Positions 1 through 13,067 of a stretch of 64,000 nucleotides of DNA are shown here, piece after piece. Position 1 is the first letter of the stretch. Every line of letters starts with the position of its first letter. Origin of the DNA: Cephalotus follicularis (Eukaryota; Streptophyta; Magnoliopsida; Oxalidales; Cephalotaceae). Where the stretch lies: contig BDDD01000266.1 in NCBI GenBank assembly GCA_001972305.1, positions 81,499 to 145,498 on the forward strand, given 5' to 3'. Under the pieces are notes generated by a model, which did not search any database, was not told the DNA's origin, and was given only the letters and a program-made list of their open reading frames with translations. Both the position numbers and the translations under genes were made by a program.

Positions 1-2141
1 CCCCGAGCTGGAAAAGCACATGGCTAACCGTCCCGTGATGCTAGGAAAGCCCAACAATCAATCAATCCAGTCAATTATGTTTCAAGTAGTCTATATTTTC
101 ATAGACGCTTGAAATCATATCCATACATATAGATGTATACAAAATAATTCCTTTCCAAAACAGTCATCAAGTAGTTCATATAAAATAAAGTACTTGCCCA
201 AAACATATTTACTCAAAACATGTATCAATTCTTTGAAATCTCGTTTCAATCTTTGAAATATAACATTTCATACAAAATATTGGTTATAACAAAACCATAA
301 TCTCATTGTCTAAAATGATAAACACTTTAGCAATTATAGACATTTCAATCCATAATAGTATGCAATGCAAACATATGCTCAAAATGCAAACGAGCTCTAT
401 TCGTGTCAACATGTACCATATAGGTGCTAATGTTCAACCCAGTCACTTAAGCGTCGCCGCTTAACTCTTAGTGTCAACGCGTTCAACCATAAACTTTACG
501 CGTCAACATCTCATCCCTTTGGCGTCGATGCTCTGAGGTAGGAACCTCTGGCGTCAACGGCACACATGTCCATTCTCACATACAACGAATCATGGCGTCG
601 ACGTTTCCTGTAAGCGTCGACATTTATCGCGAATCAGGACTCATTCTCCGTATAACAATCCATAGCGTCGATGCTTCTTTCCTCAGAGTCGACGGTTAAG
701 AGAACCAAAACACGGTTCCTTCAACACGCCTCAAAACCAATAGAGTTCAAGCATACAACACATGTAATCCGATCTACAATCATTATAAAACACAATATAC
801 AGGATGGGTTAACTATTCATCACAGTCACACAATCCATAATCCACTGTCCACAATCATTCTACGACACGATATGCATAACAGGTTAACTACTCACAGTAA
901 CCCTAACACAGTCACACAATTCACAATCCGTAAACCATGCATTTCATCAATGGCATTACAATATTATTGAACTCAAACTTGCATGTATAGCTTCCCCTAC
1001 CTGTTACAGCAGTAACAACCGTACAGTCGGCTTGCACGTTCAATTGCCGAACCTTTTCGATAACCGTTGAACCGAAGCCGGTTCTTGTCGATTGATCAAG
1101 TCCCTCAATGCCAAAACCGATTGCCACTCACACACTGCACATATAACACATTTTCGTTATGTTCGACACACAAAACATTTCCGTCGCCGAAACGCCGGCC
1201 GGATTCCGACCGACACAACCAGGCGGTGAAACACCCATCAACGGGTTCCACATTGAACGGTCTACTCAAAATCGGTCAAGAGTTGCAGGGAATCAGCGCC
1301 GAACCCTGCGCCACGTCTGGCAATGAGTCGTGACTCACTGAGTCAACTCGCCGGACCTCCACAGTTCCGATCACCACAAAAAAATGCCACACATTCACCA
1401 GTCCTACACGTCACTGCCCGTGACTCACCAAGACTCGGCGCAAAACGCGCCGTCTCAGGCGACAGTGAGTCGACTCAGTCAAGCCATTCCGGCCGATTCT
1501 GGCCAAATCACACCTCACCGGTGGTGGAAATGGGTAGAGCGGACCTTCTACACCATAACCCACGCCACCCGCGACGCTAACGGTGCCGGGAAACGCTGGG
1601 AGGAGGAGCGATAGGGGCGGCAAAGGAGAAGAAAAAAGAAGAGAAAAGAGGGGAAGGGGGAAGAGCTTACCAACGGTAGGCGTGCCTGGGTGGTCCGCCA
1701 TCCTCTCCCGGTCACGTGGCTGGCTCCGGCGTCTTCTCCGGCGCCCTCTCTCCCTCTCTCTCCCAGCCTCTCTCTCTCTTTCTCTCGTCTGCAGGTACCC
1801 CTTCGTACGGGCGCGCTATGCACCCGTGTCTCCCCCTTCTTCCTTTATTATTTTGCTCCCTCCTTAGTATTTTCTGGTAAAATACTAAGGTCTGGGTCCC
1901 GATTTTTTCCACAAACCGCGACATATATTTTCCAAACGACCACCAAAATAATCGCAATAAAAATGCGAACATTTGGGCTTTATTGTCGCGCATTAAAAAT
2001 AGATTTTATTAGCCGTCTTAGCTAACACGATTATGACTTAAATGCGTAATGCCTTTTTATTACTCCGAGCTCTATCGATTTTATTACGATCGTACACGCA
2101 CCAATTTCATAATAATTATTCATGAAATTTGGGGCGTTACA
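1..2141 (-). repeat. Gypsy-type LTR N (cut by window edge)
   Basis: Read on the minus strand it opens with TGTAACGCCCC at 2141 and runs leftward past the window start, so only one end is visible. It sits inside LTR H, whose sequence stops in a conserved stretch at 2142. The part at about 1100-1800 resembles the LTRs of element B (cytosine-rich text with GACTCA/GAGTCA words), while 451-698 holds a cluster of GCGTCGACG-like words seen in LTRs C and M. Short ORFs here are uncharacteristic and are not taken as genes. Whether this is a solo LTR or the end of a full element cannot be told, because the left side and its TSD are outside the window. Confidence 0.75.
451..698. repeat. GTCGAC-type motif cluster in LTR N
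   Basis: About ten degenerate copies of GCGTCGA(C/T)G or GTGTCAACG lie here at irregular 20-40 bp spacing. The same word family occurs in LTRs C, G, M and in the 5' LTR of element I. Confidence 0.6.
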
Positions 2142-2997
2142 AAAACATACTGACAAACTTAGGAATACAATGACAGAACATATATATGTAGGTATCAAAA
2201 CCAAGAGACTCTAACACCCTATTGAGCACAACTGAATTTATAAAAACATAGAAGTAACCATCACAGCAAGATTCACTAACCTCTAATGGTATTAAGAACC
2301 CATAAACAGCAGAAAGAATACCACTGAACAATTGTTAACCGGCTGTACACAGGAGATCAAAGGAAAGAGAACAAGTACATATCTCAAAACTTGTCAAAGA
2401 AATTGTAACCAAAAGACAGCTAATGACATCAACAAACCTGATACTGATGAAGAACGAAACAACAGAAGAACACAGCAATCCCAGCTTGCAGTGTCAGCAG
2501 TGACAGGCAGAGGAATTTCGGATGACATACACACAATGACAAAGGCATTCTTAAACGGGAAAAACCAGAGAGAATTGAGGGAAAGACAAGGAAATAAAGG
2601 GGACAAAATTTGATTAATAAGGAAGAAGGAGATTGTAAACGTGTGGAATTGATGAGGGGAGGAGAGAGTTTTGGGAGAAGAAAGGAAAGAAAGGAAGAAG
2701 AAAGGAAAGGAAAAAAAAATAAAGAAAATAAATGAAATAAATTTTATAATAAGAGAAGTGTTTTAATAATTTTAAAAGTTATAAAATAAAATAAAGTTTT
2801 GATAAAATAAAAAATATATATAACATAGGGCCAACCCAACATTCCATTAACCTATCCAGAATTCCGGCTAGCATCAAATAGCTTAAACACATAAGCCCAA
2901 GACACAGGGCTACCGGACTTAACAAATTAAAAATCTCGAAAACAAACATATATATAAAAGTCCGCAAAACAGATATATGAACAAGCAGGGTATTACA
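2142..2997 (-). repeat. Gypsy chromovirus LTR H (partial)
   Basis: Reverse-complemented, it begins TGTAATACCCTGCTTGTTC and follows the first part of the LTRs of element D (27282 and 34637) closely, including the T-rich tract and the stretch that ends near 28204 in D. It breaks at 2142, where LTR N is inserted, so the remainder of H lies off-window to the left. H itself interrupts the Copia E 5' LTR, which resumes at 2998. Confidence 0.8.
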
Positions 2998-5410
2998 TGC
3001 TATATGTATTATCCCCGCCATAACTATGGAATCAGCTTGATCAACATATCAACTGAATACACATATAGCACCTTGTCGTTCGAGAGGTTGGATCTCGTGC
3101 CTAGGAGGTTATGAGAATAAGATCCTTACCCCCTTCTGACAAAACATTCCATGTTATAGGTTCACTTTCTTAGGGAAATTGATGAACTGTAAAAACTTAC
3201 CATGTTATGCTTTCTACTGGGTTATGTGGAGGATGGATTCTCTCATTGCCATTTGGGTTTATCCTAAAGCTGATGCGGGGTGAATGCTGGGAAGCATGTC
3301 ACTGAACTGACCCATCATAGGAAACCTCTTTGGTGGTCAATACCTTTGTCAACAGATTCCTATAGTCTTGGTAGTGTATAGTCGAAGGAGACTAGTATGC
3401 CATACGTGACCTGCATTGTATCCTTAGACTTGAGAGCCTGGCATGCGTTGTGTAGTAACCGCTTGGCTTTGATTTTTGCCTTCCCCAGCACTAGCCATGT
3501 GCTGGTAAAAGGGTTATCTTTGGGCCTTGTGGAAGCTTCATTGAGATGTATGGTCGAGTGCGCAATAGGTGATTGTCACACCGGTATTAAGGGTGACAGC
3601 ATTATAATATTTATGTCCATTGTAGACTTAAATCATGGCCAAGCCTAGGTTGACTTGAAACGGGGTTTTCGGGGAGGTCTGCCGATAGTTTTAGTGTGAA
3701 CATAGACTTATAGTTATCACAGTTTTTCCTAGGGATGACATTTATCCAAACCCTAGTCCATGGTCAGAGCCATGGATGACGAGGGATACATGACACATAA
3801 ACCGATGACAGGATAAAGCACTAGTTAACTGGCTAACAAATGATAGACTTCGAACTTCAGTCCACGGATCCGGGGGGTGATTGGATATCATACCGGGGCT
3901 ATTTTAATATTTGAATACTATTAGGATGGTCATACCAGAAATTTGGGATGTTCTGAGAAATTTATCATCGTATTGGAAACCAACCGGGTTTTCGGGTCCC
4001 ATCTATTTTTTGAACAGGTTGACGTGTGTGGGACACATGTCATTTAGTGAAAGGTTAGCATCTGGGAGATGTTACTTTGCTAGTGAACATTTTATTTGCT
4101 GAACATATATCATTTCTTTATAAGTGAGTTCAAGCATCATCATAATATAATATTCTGTGCGAAGAGTTGTTTGTTCAACTTGTAAGTGCATTGGGCATTT
4201 ACATATAGAGAGAGCTTATGGCCTTTATGGATTTTTGGCATGGGTTTTATTTCTTTATGTGGGCCGAATTTGGGCCTTCTTAATGCGAAGAAATGGCTGG
4301 CCCAATATGTGTTTAATCGTGGGCTTTATGAATAGTGAATTAATGGTTATTTCTTACCTTAGCCCATATGTAAATCCATGAACTTTTGGCTTGTCTCACA
4401 TTTGTTTGTGTAGCTGCCTTTTGTGGACTTGTTGCTGGCCAAGTGATGTTTAATTTGAGAGAATGGATGAGTCATAGAAGCTTATGGGATAGGCTTTGCA
4501 TGAGATATTTATTTGGTGACTCACCTTAAGTTATTAAGTGAATGACTTATTCAACAGACTTTGCATTCTCTCATTTTGTCTTTCACCTGTATGCTCTCTC
4601 TTCTTCTCTTCTCCTTTTACCCGTCTCCACCATTAATGAACATGAAGAGAACTTGATGTTCTTGAAGAGAAGAGGACAACACAACTTCCTTTCACCCTCC
4701 AAAACTCATTATAGGTGGAGATTGTTTGAATATCTCATTCAATCTTTACTTATTTTGACATATAGTTTATGTGCTTAAACACAAACCTTCTCCCACCTCA
4801 AAGTACCTTCATATTACCTTCTTGCCATGCCTTGATGGAGATTATTTGTGAAGATGGGAGCTTTGATTCCAAGTTGGAAGGAACACATAAAAGGGAGGAG
4901 CGCAAAGAATTAGGTAATGGCTTATAAATCACCTCCATGTTGTTTTGTGTTCATTGTTTTGTTATGTGATTGTTTCGGGTTTGAGGGGTGGGATCCCAGC
5001 CGTGCCCTTTTTATTGCTTGTTTGGAACCCTAGAAAACCTTAAGGGTTTTTCTAGGTTAGGGTTTCTTGTTGGAGCTTTATGTGTTAGGGTTTTTGGTGT
5101 GTTACCCTAATACATTTTGTGAGAGGCAATGCTAGTGTTGGTGAATCCCTAGTTCCAATGCCGAACCTTAGTGATGCTTGGCTGGTTTGTATGGTTCAAT
5201 TGATGCCCTAATTTGTGATCCTAAGACCTAATGGAACAATTATGGACTTAGTTTTATGGCATGCCATTAATTGGGCAATTAAAGGATTCAAAAAGTTTTG
5301 TTTTACAACCCTAACCCTAATTCCCTAAATGTTCCTTTACTTTTTGAGCCTTCACAACACCTATGACCTAAAATCATCACACCCCTTAATGTGTTTGTTG
5401 ATCCAAGGAC
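2998..5410 (+). repeat. Copia E 5' LTR (right part)
   Basis: It matches LTRs F (from about 7600) and L (from about 48950) in blocks such as the GGATCTCGTGCCT.GGAGGTTATGAGAAT stretch near 3090, then the CATTATAGGTGGAG block near 4710 and CCCTAA-rich text at 5025-5330. The left end lies beyond insertion H. The right end is placed at about 5410 by comparison with the end of F. No clear TG..CA end or primer site is visible, so that border may be off by some tens of bases. Confidence 0.7.
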
Positions 5411-7259
5411 ATGTACGTAGGCTATTTATGATACAAGGGGCATTCAAACAGCCCTAGGCATGGTTTAGGATCATAAACTAGGGGCTGAAAAGTCAATAAA
5501 CAAGGTTTTAGATGTCAGAAATTTCTGCAGTAAAAACTGGTAATGTGCAGAATTTTCTGCACTATTGAGTGTAGATTTTTTGGAAGTTAATCATACAAGA
5601 CAATTGGATTGCTTAGTGTAGTTTTAGTGCAGGAATTTTCTGCACAGTTTCTGGTTGTTTTTGCTCAGATTCTGGCAGTTTCTGCATTGTTACTGATACT
5701 TTCCAGCACAATTCTTACAAGTTTCCAGCAAGCTTCCGGTAATATTTTCAATGCAATTTCTGCGCAGTTTTCACGCAGTTACTGGCAGGAATACTGTATG
5801 GATTGGACATGCACATTGGGAAGTTTAGGTAGAAATTTAATACATTTGTGTACAAAGTTCACTTACGTTAAATATAATTTATTCTAAGAGATTTATATTA
5901 ATAGTTTGGTAACTATTAATTAAATTACATTTTAATTTTGTGGAAAAGACATAAAATTTAATAGCTATGAGCTATAAAAAGGACACTATATTTTAAGTAA
6001 TTTAGTGGCAGCTAATATCTGTTTTGGCTACAAATTAAATTGACAAGCCATTGAATATTGGAATTTAATAAGTTTATTCAATTTAATATATAGGATATAT
6101 TTAATTGAATTTCTTGTGCATGATGATAGACTTGGGACTAGACCTAGCTTTTGGTTTCTTTTGTGGATGAATTAATTTAATTACTTTATTTCATGGAATT
6201 TTTTTGGTATGTAATAAGGTTGCCTGCGTGCACCAATAATTCTCCTTTTCCTTATTTAATTCTTATAATAGAATTCTCTTCTCCCCCTTTTGTATTATTT
6301 TCTTTATTATTGCAATGTAATGTAAGATGGAGTGCAAAGGAGCTTGAAGAGGAGGACATGGAGATTGCAAGACCAAGTGAAGGCCATGTATGCATGGTTT
6401 GCATTTGTAATAAAGTACTTTAATTAGTTCACCTAGGAGACCCAGTGGTCGCACTAGGCTCGTGTGATCACTTGTAGTTTAAGTCCCAAGTCAGGCCACT
6501 TTTTCGGAAGCATAAGATGGATGTTTTTCTTTTATGTAAAGCATGATCAACCGCTTTCAATCAGATTGGAAGATAAAATTTGGTAATTTTAAAAGGATTG
6601 GTTAAATTAAAAATTAGTGAGACCCAAATCCCACCAAAGCAAAAATAATAAGTCTATCATGGCGTAGTAGCTAGGTTGTGAACCGTCATGGGCCTTCCAT
6701 GATTCCTGCGGAATGGGGTGGACATACTATAGACTGTCATGCCAAAGCTGAAGTACCACAATATGGCCATTCCTATTTGGCTCCAGTGCAAGGCGCTGGA
6801 CGAAAATTGCTATGTTTTGGCACTTGGACATGTGCACGTGTGGGCGTTTCAGAACATGTATATTTTTGTGAGTCTGGACTTATACTGGCTCTAATGACTC
6901 ATCAGGCCAAAAATGAGACCATACTGAGCCGGGAGGCCGAATGATGATCGTATCTTACATGACAGGCAGGAGCCTGAATGTAAATTAGTACAGGTACCTA
7001 CCTATCTTGAGTATTGTGGTCGGTCATGCCAAAGCTAAGGGCCATAATATTCGGGGTAGATTCCGATCCCCACTAGGAGGCAGGCGCTTCCTAAATTCCA
7101 TATGGGAGTGTGAGATATGATTAGAATAGTGGGAGGAACAATATATGCTAAAGACCAAGTGATATGGTTGTAACATAAAAACTGGAATAATCTGCTAATA
7201 ATTTTCCCTCTCTTGTTTCCTTATAGGTTGCTAGATATATATATCTTCTATCACACTCA
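5411..7259 (+). other. Copia E untranslated leader
   Basis: Non-coding leader between LTR and gag. From about 6110 it follows the leader of element L (50990-52080), sharing the GACCTAGCTTTTGGTTTCTTTTG block and a pyrimidine-rich tract ending TTATAG|GTTGCTAG at 7226, 34 bases before the gag ATG. The stretch 5520-5790 is peculiar to this copy and is full of TTTCTGCA/GCAG words. No primer binding site could be recognised. Confidence 0.65.
7225..7226 (+). other. Putative 3' splice acceptor upstream of Copia E gag
   Basis: A pyrimidine tract followed by TTATAG|G sits just before the gag start and is conserved in element L at 52044-52045. A donor-like AG|GTAA lies in the 5' LTR at 4914. This is inference from sequence only. 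Confidence 0.4.
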
Positions 7260-7421
7260 ATGGCTGTCAGCACCGCTATAGCCCACGTCTTAGTAACTAA
7301 TATCCTAGAAGGGCCGAATTTCTTAGAATGGCAGCTCAATTTGATATGTGTTTTATCGAGCTTAAATATTGCTCATGTCATAATTGAGCAACCCCCATTC
7401 TAGGTCCAAACCAGTCGGACG
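7260..7421 (+). pseudogene. Copia E gag, N-terminal fragment
   Basis: Begins ATGGCTGTCAGCACC, equivalent to the MADSTT start of element L gag at 52081. It encodes about 47 residues with the NFLEWQLNL motif near residue 20 (the F.EW..N.. signature of Copia gag N-termini) before an in-frame TAG at 7401. Gag would form the virus-like particle. The last five bases, GGACG, are the TSD of insertion F, and the gag continues at 13068. The start is chosen by alignment with L and by the splice-acceptor-like site upstream. It is broken and not functional. Confidence 0.7.
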
Positions 7422-8991
7422 TGTTAGATTAGAGGTGTCCCTGCAAGCCACCAGGGGTGGCTGCCCACATTTGTGTGTAATACTCCTAGTTAATATAATC
7501 TTAGTTCCATTTATGTTCTATGTGCATATCCATAAAAGTGGCACCTGCTATATGTATCAATCCATAACCATCATAATAGATTAGCTAAATTACCATGTTA
7601 GCTAAATACACATATAGCGCCATGTCATTCGAGGGGTTGGATCTCGTGCCTGGGAGGTTATGAGAATGGGATCCTTACTCCCTTATGACAAAACCTTCCA
7701 AGTCATAGGTTCACTTTCTTAGGGAAATTGATGAACCATTAAGACTTGCCGTATTATGCTTGCTCCCGGGTTCAGTGGAGGATGGTCTATTTCATTACAA
7801 TTTGGGTATAGCCCTAAAGTTGCTGCGGGGTGCATGCCGATAGGCATGTTCACTAAACCGACCATCCATAGGAAACCTATTTGGATGGTCATTACCTATG
7901 CCAATAGGATTCCTATTTTTGTCAGTAGTTTACAGTCTATGGTGACTAGTAGTCCATACGTGACCTGCGTTGTTTCCCCAGACCTGAGCTGTTGGCATGC
8001 ATTGTGTACTGATCCATTGACTTTGATTTTCGCTTTCCCCGACTCTAAGCATGAGCTGGCAAAGGGTTGTCTTTGGGACTTTGGGGAGCTGCATTGGTGT
8101 ATGGGCGTGTTGGCGGAACATGGGATCGTCACACCCGTAATGTGGGTGAATTGCTCTATAGTATCTGTGACTATTGTAGACTTAAAGTCCTAGTAAGGCA
8201 TAGGTAGACTAGAAACAGAGGGTTTCCATGGGGGTCTGCCGATAGTCTCAGGGTGTTCACAGATTTATAGTTATCGCAGAATTATCTACGGTTGACATTT
8301 ATCCAAACCCTAGGCTGCGGTCAGAGTCAAGTATGACGAGGGATACACTGCACACAAACCGAGATAGGGTAAGACAACCGGTTAACCAGCAAACGACTGA
8401 TAGAAGTGGAACTTTGGTCCACGGAATTGGGGGGTGATTGGATATCACACCGGGGCTATTTTGATAGTCGGGGACTATTAGAATGGTCGTACTAGAAATA
8501 TGGGATGTTCTAGGAAACTTATCGTTGTACCGGGAACCAATCGGGCTTTAGGGTCTCGCCTAATTTTGGATCAGGTTGACAAGTCGGGTGGCATGTAATT
8601 TAGTGAGAGGATAGTAGTTGGGTGATGTTATTTTTATAAGAATATTTTATTTGTTGGACATGTGTCAATCAATCCATGCAACACCATAATAAAATATTCT
8701 GGTCAAAAGGCTGAGTGTTGAATAAGTAAACACATTGGGTGTTTTGTGAGAGAGAGATTTGGGGCGGTAAAGGGCTTTAATAGCCCTAGCCCTTTAAGGC
8801 TGAATTATTGCCTTGTTTAAGGCATAATTCAACCTCCCTTTATATGCCAACATAAGCCCAAATTTTGAATTCAAATGTCACATGGTAATGGAGTGTTTAA
8901 TACTCAAAATCTATGACACATCACATGGGACTTATGACAAAGGTATGGCACACTCTTACAAGAGAATGGCCTCCCTTTTTGTCACATGTTG

Positions 8992-11900
8992 TGTAACGCC
9001 CCCGATCTGAGTTCACTTTAAGCTCAAAGCGAGCCTCGAGAAATCGGTGCGTTACGTGCGGGTGAACCATTAACCATCAAATCATTTAATCATTTAACGA
9101 TCTGTTAACCATTTAATCATCTCTATGTTATATTATATTCGATAACCTCATACTTCCAAAATATGAAGAACTCAAAATTTTCATACACTCATCATGGCTA
9201 ACCTTTATTCAACAATTAATCTTAGCTTAAATTCTGTTCAATACATAACATCATTACTCAGCGGAAACATCTTATCATATTCAATAGCTTCACAGGACCA
9301 AAATATACTTATAACTTTGAACGCAAAGCTTTAGAATCGTTATAATTCTCATAATCTCAATCATGTGATAACTTTCAATACTATGCATCATGATTCATGA
9401 TAACAATCCATTTCTAGCACCTTACATATACACATTACTTGACATATAACATTACACAGCAGAATTATAGACTTATCACATCCTAAAACAGTCATACTCA
9501 TTGCTCACATTTACCATTAACTTCTCATACTCTCAAGTATGTTCTATAACTTTGGATATCATCATCTTACTTGAAAACATCATAAACTATAGTATTAATT
9601 TCCATACATTAACATCTATACATCATCTGTCATAAAACGTTACATAGCGGAAAACATTAACGCATAACATTAAAAAAACTTCATAGCATAACATACTTCC
9701 TTTCTGCCACTTCGTTTATGAACTTTCTCTAAAGCTCGCAATTCCATATTCGACGTTTCCTGGAAATTCATTTGAAAACAAGACATTGAAAGGAGTGAGC
9801 TCAAATAGCCCAATAAGGATCATAGTTGTGAAACATCATTGGAATCCATTGTTTTTTTTTTTATAATCTTTATCGAAACGTTTGCAATCATACATTTCAA
9901 AACATCATTGAAAGTCATCTTCTAGTTTTAAAAAACTAGAACCTTTCACTATTGAAATTTATCGATTATGATAATTTTCACAAAATCAAAACATTTGCAA
10001 AATCATACATTTTCTGGTACATAACCCAGCCATACTTGAAAACGTCATTAAAATCATTTTCTGGTATATTTTGTAAAACCAGAACATTTCACATTCATTT
10101 CCTTTTTTTGACATATCACATGAATTAGAACATTTCATAAAAACTTAATGAACCCTTTCAACTCCGCTTCACCGGGGTATTATGCACTCCCCGATTACTA
10201 TCCTTACATCACATGCATGTCCGTGAGCAACTCGCTCCATAACATTAATCCATCTCGGATTCATTCCCCTTGAGTCGCAATCCAAGGGTGGTTCATTCTC
10301 ATAAAACATTTATTAATACTTTGAGTACTCAATTCAAAGCATTCATAAACAACACTGTATAACATTTCTTTCACAATTCATAAAGCATTTCTCATCATTT
10401 GAGTGATTAACTCAAATGCATTCATAAAATCATTTCATAAAACATATATGAAAAAACCTTGCACAGCATTTCTAAAACTGATTTTTCGTATATACGTAAT
10501 AATTTCTAGAGAAAACATAGAACATCAAAGTTAATGTAGACATTTCATCGATTCCATAAAGGTAAGGTTCATAATTTTTGGTTGAGAAACCAGGTTGCAG
10601 TGGATTTTCAAAACTGCAGGTCCCATATGAAAAATAGTACAGGAACAATAATCTTAAACATAGTTTTTCGTCAAGAAATTGACAGAATTCGGGAATGTAC
10701 AAAACATAACAGTCAAAGAGAACATCTTAAAGTTTTCTAAAACATTCAACCATCAGAAATTTCATCAAGAAACGAATAAGTTATGAATAAAAGAAGTTGC
10801 AGCATAATTCCAGAATTAAAACATAAGAAAATAGTACCCAAGCAGTAATTTAAAACATGGATTCTCGTCTAGAAATCGATAGAATTTGGGGTCATTTAAA
10901 ACATAACAGTTAAAGAGGACATCCCAATGTTTCCAAAACATTCAACCATTCATAAATCCATTGAGAAACGAGCAAGATATGAATAAAACAACCTGCTATA
11001 TCATTTGAAAATAAAACAGAGGAATAACTTGTCATGAAAGAGTTTGATCTTCCTTACCTTACTTTAATCTCCTTCTCTCCCATGAATTCTCCTCTCCAAA
11101 ATTAGCAGAAAACCAACCCTCTTCAGCTGAAATTAACTCACATATGTATAGGAGAGAGAGACTTGGAGAGTAGGCATGCATAACGAGTCACCATGCCACC
11201 TTGCTCCAAGTGATGTCACCCATGTGACTTTGTTCCCTTAGTTTCCCATGTGATGGAATTCCTCCACCCAAAAGATGACACATGTCCCTTTCCACCAGAA
11301 TATCTTAAGACTTAACTCCTTTTCTTGACATGTGTCCCTCAATCCAAATAATTACTTCGCAATGACATAAAATGTTAACTTCTGCAACTAATATGCAGTC
11401 CAAAGCGTCGCCGCTCATGGGTTTGTCATGGGTTCGTCGACTGATATGTAGGTCTAAGCACTGGCACTTCACTCCCAAGCATCGTTGCTTACGGGTCTTT
11501 TCCAAAGCGAACATTACATTGGTTCTTAAAGTGTTGTGGTTAAACTTGAAGCGATGACGCTTGTCTTTAAAGCGTCGTAACTTTCTTTGAAGCGTCATCG
11601 ATTGGAGAAGTTTGTCCAATACAAAAACTCTCTGGTTTTAACTGGCGTTAGAAGGCTCCAAAGTGTCATCGCTTTATAACGTAACCGTTGCCACTTTTGT
11701 GGAACCATCAGCGCTTAAACTATCTTGGTGTCCAAGAATCCATCCAGTCGATTCTTGAAGCATCCATTCGACGTTCAACCTTAACCGCTGATGTTTTAAA
11801 CAAGATTGTCAACGCTTTGTCCTTGACAATCGACGCTTTACACTAGACAGTTGACACTTTATCCCTTGAAATCGACGCTTTCAACACCATACACGATACC

Positions 11901-12009
11901 ATAAAACATGATGCAAGACAAGATATAATGCAACCAACATACTCCTCAACATAAAAGACTTAAAGAAAGCTTGTTCTCATAAACTTTGACAGAATTTCTA
12001 GTCATTACA
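8992..12009 (-). mobile_element. Solo Gypsy-type LTR G
   Basis: A 3.0-kb TG..CA unit (TGTAACGCCCCCG ... GTCATTACA) flanked by perfect TGTTG duplications at 8987-8991 and 12010-12014, with no internal region. Orientation is inferred: the low-coordinate end reads like the reverse complement of the usual Gypsy LTR 3' end (CGGGGG.GTTACA), and the GTCGAC-type cluster lies near the other end as in LTRs C and M, both minus strand. AT-rich text with no ORF of note. Confidence 0.7.
11404..11885. repeat. GTCGAC-like motif cluster in LTR G
   Basis: A diverged run of AAGCGTCGCCGCT, AAGCGTCATCG, ATCGACGCTTT and similar words on both strands, about fifteen copies. It is a relative of the clusters in N, C, M and I, here with AAGCG replacing GAAGT/AGACG flanks. 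Confidence 0.5.
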
Positions 12010-13067
12010 TGTTGGGCACCGGGTTTTTGAAAGAAAAAGAGACAAGCGACAAAAGGGGATTTGTCTCATAACACACATAATAGATTTTAGAAGTCTTGCA
12101 CACCATTTCTCTCCAAGAACCTTTGCGCATCTCTCCTCTCTTCTCTTCTCTTCACCGTCTCTCTTCTTCCTTTTTGAAGACACAAAAAGCTACAAGATTT
12201 TGAAGACAAGAGCAACACCATATCCTCCTTTTACCCTCAATTGTCATGATATATGAAGATGACATTACATCTTTACCTATAATAATGATTAGCTTAGGTT
12301 TTAAACACTTTAAGCCTCCATCATCCCTTGCTCTTTTGGCCGTGTTTCTTTGAGTTTTCTTGGAGCTTGGATTTAGAGTGTAGAAGGAGCACTTAGAGGA
12401 AGGAGTTAAAGACTTAGGTAAGTCATTTTTCATCTCCTCCTTTTCTCTCTCTTTTTGTTGGTGTCACTTTCGGGTTTGGCTTAGGGTTTCCTAATCATTG
12501 CTGAACCCTAGTGACTTTGTGGTTTAGGGTTTGACAAGGGTTTTCTCAATCCTAGCCGAAACATAGCTCTCTTGTTTGAAACCCTTAAACACTTTTAGAG
12601 TTAGGTTTTTGTGCATGCATGTGTTGATATATGTTTAGGGTTGGTGCATGTGTTGTTGGATTTGTGGTTTTGCTGGTTTAGGGTTTCGGACTAGGGTTTG
12701 GTACCCTAGCCGAACCCTAAGGGTTCCATGTGGGAACCCTAGTTATGCCACATGGTTTGGCATTTTACGGGCTTGGGTTTTGTGGATATTGGATTAGGGT
12801 TTAGTGTGCGAACCATATCCAATTTTGTGTGTGGCCGAACCTAGGGTTAGAGAAACCCTAGGTGCAACCCGCCCCTTTGTGCATGCATGGAGCTTTGTTG
12901 GTTCGATTGATGGTTCAATTAGAGGGTCCTAGGCATAATTGGACTAATTATGGATATAGATTTAGGATGCCTCATTGCTTGGGGACTTTGTTTAAACAAA
13001 TATTTTAAAATTGAACCTATGTTGCACCTATGCCCTAAATTGGTCCAACCCGTGTTTGTGCCTTACA

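Larger units (their letters stand above)
7422..13067 (+). mobile_element. Solo Copia LTR F (itself interrupted by G)
   Basis: Starts TGTTAGATTAGAGGTGTCCC, the LTR start of this Copia family, and ends CCTTACA. It is flanked by perfect GGACG duplications (7417-7421 and 13068-13072), and there is no internal region, so it is a solo LTR left by LTR-LTR recombination. It follows the E 5' LTR along its length, including the CCCTAA-rich part at 12470-12860. LTR G interrupts it at 8992-12009. Net length without G is about 2.6 kb. Confidence 0.85.

Noticed and set aside
3397..3648. Possible small gene conserved at 3397, 7950, 49334 and 55852
   Set aside because: The conservation is that of the Copia LTR at DNA level. 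Frames differ in start, end and sequence between copies.
12470..12860. Interstitial telomere remnant
   Set aside because: The CCCTAA words are scattered and not in tandem, and recur at the same place in related Copia LTRs; a feature of the LTR.
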